A DNA stretch of 46,791 nt from a virus. The position numbers and the translations under genes were made by a program. Shown piece after piece: positions 43,163 through 46,791 of this stretch (positions are counted from its first letter, which is position 1; every line of letters begins with the position of its first letter). Under the pieces are notes generated by a model. It was not told where the DNA came from. It saw only the letters and a program-made list of their open reading frames with translations, and did not search any database. The DNA lies in IMG/VR virus record IMGVR_UViG_3300020478_000923, positions 1-46,791 of that record, one strand, 5' to 3'.

Positions 43163-44085
43163 GACTGATCAAAAGATACAGGAACTTCGTAATGAGCGTT
43201 AGCACCCTGTTTTAGTTCTTCCTCAGTAGCATCCATCTTAATAGGTTCTAGAACAAATTTATTTCGTTCAACTTCTAGATGATTTACAATTGCAGTATAG
43301 AATTCTCTATCAGCATTTGCAATAAATTCTTCAATATGCTTTCTATCTACAACAATTTGATCTCCAACTTGAATTTGTACAATTGCATTTGTTACAGTCT
43401 CAACAGTTATACCTGTTAACTTTACAAAAGACTCATTAAATTTTACAAGTTTTTCTTCATCGTTCATATCAGTATTGTTAACTGTGGCAAATATTCTTTG
43501 TTCTTCAAAAGTTTTAATTGCAGTTTTTGTAAACTCTCTATAGTTTGAAGGACGTATAGTAATTTTCATATCGCTATGCGTTAACACATTTTGAAAGTCA
43601 ACACCAGAAAATTTATCAATTACTCTTCTTAAATCTAAATCAAAAGTCTTTTCGATTACAGGATCAGTACCTGGAACTTTAGTAGTTAATTCTAATTTTT
43701 CACCATAAGTTGCCATTCTAATAGCGACTAGAATTGTATCTAAATCAATACTTGGTATATTCCAAGGATCTTTAATAGCTGGTATACAGCTTTTAATAAC
43801 TTCTACAGTTGCTTGTCCATTTAATAATGCATCTGGCGTTTTAAAGACAAGCTCGTCTTTTGCCGTCATTGCATATACAGGCACTTCTTTATTTTCGGGC
43901 ATTTCTAATGCACCAATAGGATAAAAAGCACCTTTACTAGGTAAAGATATATAAAGTTTAGGTTGTCTAAAATATTTTTGTAGTGGATTAGACTGAGCCA
44001 CTTGAGGTTGGTTTCCACCAGGAGAAAGAGGTGTTGTCTGTGGTCCTACTGGAATACTCCCCGGCATTGTTATTTGATTAGCCAT
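43147..44085 (-). CDS. gp26: gp26-type baseplate hub protein, zero-frame product
   Basis: 312 aa of the T4 gp26 family. The core shows LYISLPSKGAFYPIGALEMP, VYAMTAKDELVFKTPDALLN, QATVEVIKSCIPAIKDPWNI and PSIDLDTILVAIRMATYGE. The family is described as a hub subunit/assembly protein. Here it sits directly opposite the tape-measure gene, the place of tail-assembly chaperones, and its last codons form a frameshift site that would add a 76-aa extension. I infer a chaperone-like role for the pair. T4 gp26 is 208 aa, so this protein has an extra 100 residues. It starts behind CCGGAG and an exact TATAAATA late promoter. Confidence 0.88.
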   Translation of the reverse strand: MANQITMPGSIPVGPQTTPLSPGGNQPQVAQSNPLQKYFRQPKLYISLPSKGAFYPIGALEMPENKEVPVYAMTAKDELVFKTPDALLNGQATVEVIKSCIPAIKDPWNIPSIDLDTILVAIRMATYGEKLELTTKVPGTDPVIEKTFDLDLRRVIDKFSGVDFQNVLTHSDMKITIRPSNYREFTKTAIKTFEEQRIFATVNNTDMNDEEKLVKFNESFVKLTGITVETVTNAIVQIQVGDQIVVDRKHIEEFIANADREFYTAIVNHLEVERNKFVLEPIKMDATEEELKQGANAHYEVPVSFDQSNFFA

Positions 44086-44096
44086 GTTTTTCTCCG

Positions 44097-44104
44097 GATA
44101 AATA
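44097..44104 (+). promoter_or_regulatory. Late promoter match GATAAATA for the tape-measure gene
   Basis: GATAAATA on the plus strand fits 7 of 8 bases of TATAAATA and lies 52 bases before the tape-measure start. It is inside the leader of gp26, so the two late promoters of this 70-base gap overlap each other's first transcribed bases. Confidence 0.5.
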
Positions 44105-44121
44105 TATTAAGTTCATGCAAA

Positions 44122-44129
44122 TATTTATA
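44122..44129 (-). promoter_or_regulatory. Exact late promoter TATAAATA for gp26
   Basis: TATAAATA on the minus strand is identical to the T4 late -10 element. It lies 37 bases before the gp26 start codon with CCGGAG in between. It is the only exact match among the late-promoter candidates in this window. Confidence 0.75.
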
Positions 44130-44155
44130 ATGAACAGTTAACTTGGGTTTTAATT

Positions 44156-46791
44156 ATGGTAGAAGTAACATATCGTGGCGGGAATATGGATGGTATTACT
44201 AGTAATGCCGCCTCTGAAGCCACTCTCGAATTGCTAGTAAAAGCTATGTCCGCCAAGGGCGGTGGCAGTGGTGCTCAAGGTTTATATAATAAAGCCCAAA
44301 AAACAGGCACAGCTGAACTGAAGAAAATGGCAAAAGCCCAAAAAGAGGCTACTGCCGGTAAACAAGCCGAAACAAAAGCAACACAAAAAGTTACCAAAGA
44401 ATTAGGATTTTTTAGAAAAGGTCTGAATACAGCTATAACGGCTATGAACAATGCGTTCGCAGGTATAGGCGGTGCGGCTGGAGGCATGGTTAAAGAAGTA
44501 TTTGGTGCCGGTACTAACTTATCAGACTTTTCACGACACTTAACAGGATTAGCAAAACAATTTCCAATAGTTGGTGGAATGGTTGGGGAATCAGCTCAAG
44601 CCTTAGTAAGTGTTATTGACAAACAAATTGATGTAACTAGACAAATAAACCAAGTTGGCGGTAATTTAGGTGAAGGCTTATTTGGCACACAATTAGCCGC
44701 GGCAGAGGCAAGAATGAGTATAGATAGTTTTGCCGCATTAATGGGTTCCCAATCTAAAAACCTTTCAGCAGTCTTTGGTGGTGCCACAGCAGGTATGCAA
44801 CAATTCGCAGGGGTTATGAAACAAGTAAAAACAATGGACAAACAGTTTGCCGCTTTAGGTTATACTGTTGATGAACAAGCAGAATATACTGCTGAATATC
44901 TTGATTATGCTAAAGCACAAGGTTTACTAGAAGGCAGAAATAATAGACAACTAGCCAAAGGTGCTCAAGATTATATGTTGCAATTAGATCAGTTAACAAA
45001 AATTACTGGTATGTCAAGAAAAGAGGCCGCGGCGGCGTTAAAAGCACAAGCTGATGATAAACGATTAACAGCAATTTTACACAACATGGACGAAGGAACC
45101 AAAGCAAACTTAAATGCCGCACTAGCCCAAGTTGGCAATTTAAGTCCTGAAATGGGTGATGCAATGGCAGAACTTGTCGCTACTGGTGGTGTGCCGATTA
45201 GTGATATGGGTAAATCAATGATGCTATTGAATCCTAGACTAGGTGAGATGGCTAAAGGATTAAAAGATGGAAGTGTAAGTCAAGAAGCATTTGCAGATGA
45301 AATTAAACGTAGTCAAGAACTGGCTAAACATAGAATGAAAACTGAAGAAGGAGTAATTTCAGCTAGTTTGGCTATGGGTGATAAAACACACTTGGCAACT
45401 ATAGCTATGGCACAAACAGGTAAAGTTGGTGGTGATTTAGCTAAAGCACAAGAAGATCAAAAAAAGCAAATGGAAGATGAGCAAAAACAAGTAATGAACT
45501 TCCAACAAGTTATTGTTGATTTGCGTAACACTATTATGAAAGAATTAATTAACAGTAAAATCTTTGACGAAGTTGTAAAAGTAATTGGAGATGTTACAAC
45601 TTGGATAGGTAGTGAAGAAGGTATGATGAAAATTAAAAGCATCATAAAAAGCGTAACTGATGGAATATCAGGAATGATTACTTGGCTAAAAGAAACAGAT
45701 TTTGGAAAACTATGGGACGACAATGTTAAAAAACCTCTTGAAAATCTTAAAGGTTTGCTTCCTGACTGGGTCAAAAATATGATTTTTGGTAAAGGTGAAA
45801 AAAATGCGGCAGTTGAAAAAGCTAAAACAGAACGTGCAAACTGGAAAGAAATTGAAAAAGAAATGGAAAGCATGGGTGTTACTAGTAAGAGAATGGCTGA
45901 CGGCACAATTGTAACATTAGATGAGGTTAAAGCTAAAATTGTTGGCTTTGATAAAGAAATAGCAGATGCTGAAGGTGGTGAAGGTTGGTTTAAAACATTA
46001 TCAGATAACATTTGGTTAGTAGGCGGAGCAGTTGCGGCCGTACTTGCCACAGGGATGATAATTCCTGTTGCTCTCTTAGGATTGGCCCTTATATTAAAAG
46101 CATTTGCTAATGGTCCAACGGCAATTGGAGCGGCAGTTCTTGCAGGATTGTTTATTGGTACTGGGTATGCTATTAATCTTGCAGGTGAAGGAATTAAAAA
46201 TGCTGGTGCAGGAGTTGATGCCGTTGCGAAAGCAATGAAAGACTTGTCTGAAATTAAAAATGTTGCTAATCTAAAAGAGATGGCTGGCATAATGGGCGAC
46301 TTGTCAGGAGCATTATTAAAATTTGCTATAGGTGGAAAAATAGCAGAGTTAATGGATGCAAAAGCATTACCAAATTTAGCAGAATCACTTAAAGCATTTG
46401 AAAGTGTTAATGCGTCAGCACTTGCTCAAGTTGGTCCAGGGATAGCGGCACTATATGAAGGTACAAGTAAATTTACTGGTGACGGTGCTTGGGAAGGTTT
46501 TTCTAAATGGGTCGGTAGCTTATTCGGAGGTGATAATAACTTCGAACAAATGGCTGAAGGCATTAAAAACTTTGAAGGCATTGATGGTACCAAACTAGCA
46601 AACTTAGGTGAAGGCTTAGGCGGCATAGCTGAATTTGTTAATAGTATTAATGCCGCTTCAGATCTTGACAAGCAAGTAAAAGCTGTTAAAAAATTGGTTG
46701 AAGTAATGGAAGATTATACCAAACAGTATAATAAAATGAGCGGAGATATGCAATCTAGTTTCAATATGGCAGTAAACAATTCCGGAAAAGA
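44156..46791 (+). CDS. Tail tape-measure protein, N-terminal part (runs off window)
   Basis: At least 878 codons, open to the window end. Tape-measure proteins set tail length and pass into the cell during DNA injection. The sequence is long, Ala/Gly/Lys-rich and helical (AELKKMAKAQKEATAGKQAE), with a strongly hydrophobic region at about residues 617-680 (GAVAAVLATGMIIPVALLGL, then AVLAGLFIGTGYAI) that could form membrane segments, as in many tape measures. It is next to gp26 and its frameshift extension, in divergent orientation. The T4 counterpart would be gp29. The ATG at 44156 is chosen because MVEVTYRGGNMDG starts the frame; the ribosome-binding site is weak (TTGGG). Confidence 0.83.
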   Translation, partial: MVEVTYRGGNMDGITSNAASEATLELLVKAMSAKGGGSGAQGLYNKAQKTGTAELKKMAKAQKEATAGKQAETKATQKVTKELGFFRKGLNTAITAMNNAFAGIGGAAGGMVKEVFGAGTNLSDFSRHLTGLAKQFPIVGGMVGESAQALVSVIDKQIDVTRQINQVGGNLGEGLFGTQLAAAEARMSIDSFAALMGSQSKNLSAVFGGATAGMQQFAGVMKQVKTMDKQFAALGYTVDEQAEYTAEYLDYAKAQGLLEGRNNRQLAKGAQDYMLQLDQLTKITGMSRKEAAAALKAQADDKRLTAILHNMDEGTKANLNAALAQVGNLSPEMGDAMAELVATGGVPISDMGKSMMLLNPRLGEMAKGLKDGSVSQEAFADEIKRSQELAKHRMKTEEGVISASLAMGDKTHLATIAMAQTGKVGGDLAKAQEDQKKQMEDEQKQVMNFQQVIVDLRNTIMKELINSKIFDEVVKVIGDVTTWIGSEEGMMKIKSIIKSVTDGISGMITWLKETDFGKLWDDNVKKPLENLKGLLPDWVKNMIFGKGEKNAAVEKAKTERANWKEIEKEMESMGVTSKRMADGTIVTLDEVKAKIVGFDKEIADAEGGEGWFKTLSDNIWLVGGAVAAVLATGMIIPVALLGLALILKAFANGPTAIGAAVLAGLFIGTGYAINLAGEGIKNAGAGVDAVAKAMKDLSEIKNVANLKEMAGIMGDLSGALLKFAIGGKIAELMDAKALPNLAESLKAFESVNASALAQVGPGIAALYEGTSKFTGDGAWEGFSKWVGSLFGGDNNFEQMAEGIKNFEGIDGTKLANLGEGLGGIAEFVNSINAASDLDKQVKAVKKLVEVMEDYTKQYNKMSGDMQSSFNMAVNNSGK

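Noticed and set aside
45457-46290. 277-aa open frame on the minus strand, hydrophobic
   Set aside because: Antisense to the tape-measure gene; no ribosome-binding site and composition fits a reverse shadow of Ala/Lys/Glu codons.

Overview
The window is part of the genome of a lytic, T4-type marine myovirus. The DNA is AT-rich, roughly a third G+C by eye. It carries the T4 core baseplate genes (gp48-, gp53-, gp5-, gp25- and gp6-like), the late sigma factor gp55, the recombination nuclease pair gp47/gp46, a gp26-type protein and a tape-measure gene. Low G+C, the marine form of gp55 with a long insertion, and the family of adhesins with repeated N-termini point to a relative of pelagiphages or cyanophages. 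The sequence alone does not say whether the host is SAR11 or a picocyanobacterium. I saw no integrase, transposon, CRISPR array or tRNA.

Layout. From 34.46 kb down to 1, everything reads leftward as one dense late block. In order of transcription: gp48-like tube cap, gp53, a 955-aa hub protein, gp5 spike, gp25, gp6, a giant 4909-aa structural protein, a 204-aa protein, three paralogous tail adhesins, a 301-aa and a 119-aa protein, two paralogous glycosyltransferases, an unknown protein, and the start of kdsA (KDO-8-phosphate synthase), which leaves the window. Many of these genes overlap as TAATG, ATGA or similar, so translational coupling is likely. From 34.5 to 38.9 kb a rightward block carries gp55, gp47, gp46, a 68-aa protein and a GIY-YIG nuclease, with two sigma70-type promoters (one a perfect TTGACA-17-TATAAT). 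A gene-free stretch of about 400 bp (38.88-39.29 kb) on the same strand is G+C-richer and full of inverted repeats, and I read it as a candidate structured RNA. From 39.5 to 42.9 kb there is a pair of rightward proteins with possible prohead-protease leader peptides. From 44.1 to 42.9 kb gp26 reads leftward, and from 44.16 kb to the end the tape-measure gene reads rightward.

The most notable feature is at the end of gp26. An AAATTTTTTC slippery run lies just before its stop codon, then a 5-nt spacer and a perfect 9-bp stem-loop. The -1 frame opens into a 76-codon reading frame that has no usable start codon of its own. This is the architecture of a programmed -1 frameshift that would make gp26 and a gp26-fusion, like the lambda gpG/gpGT tail-assembly chaperones, immediately beside the tape-measure gene.

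How the genes work together. Sigma70-type promoters would give gp55 and the replication/recombination nucleases early. gp55 would then direct host polymerase to TATAAATA-like late promoters, which I find in front of gp6, the 204-aa gene, an adhesin gene, gp26 and the tape measure. The late block builds the baseplate and host-recognition fibres, and the kdsA/glycosyltransferase genes at its end are candidates for altering cell-surface sugars.
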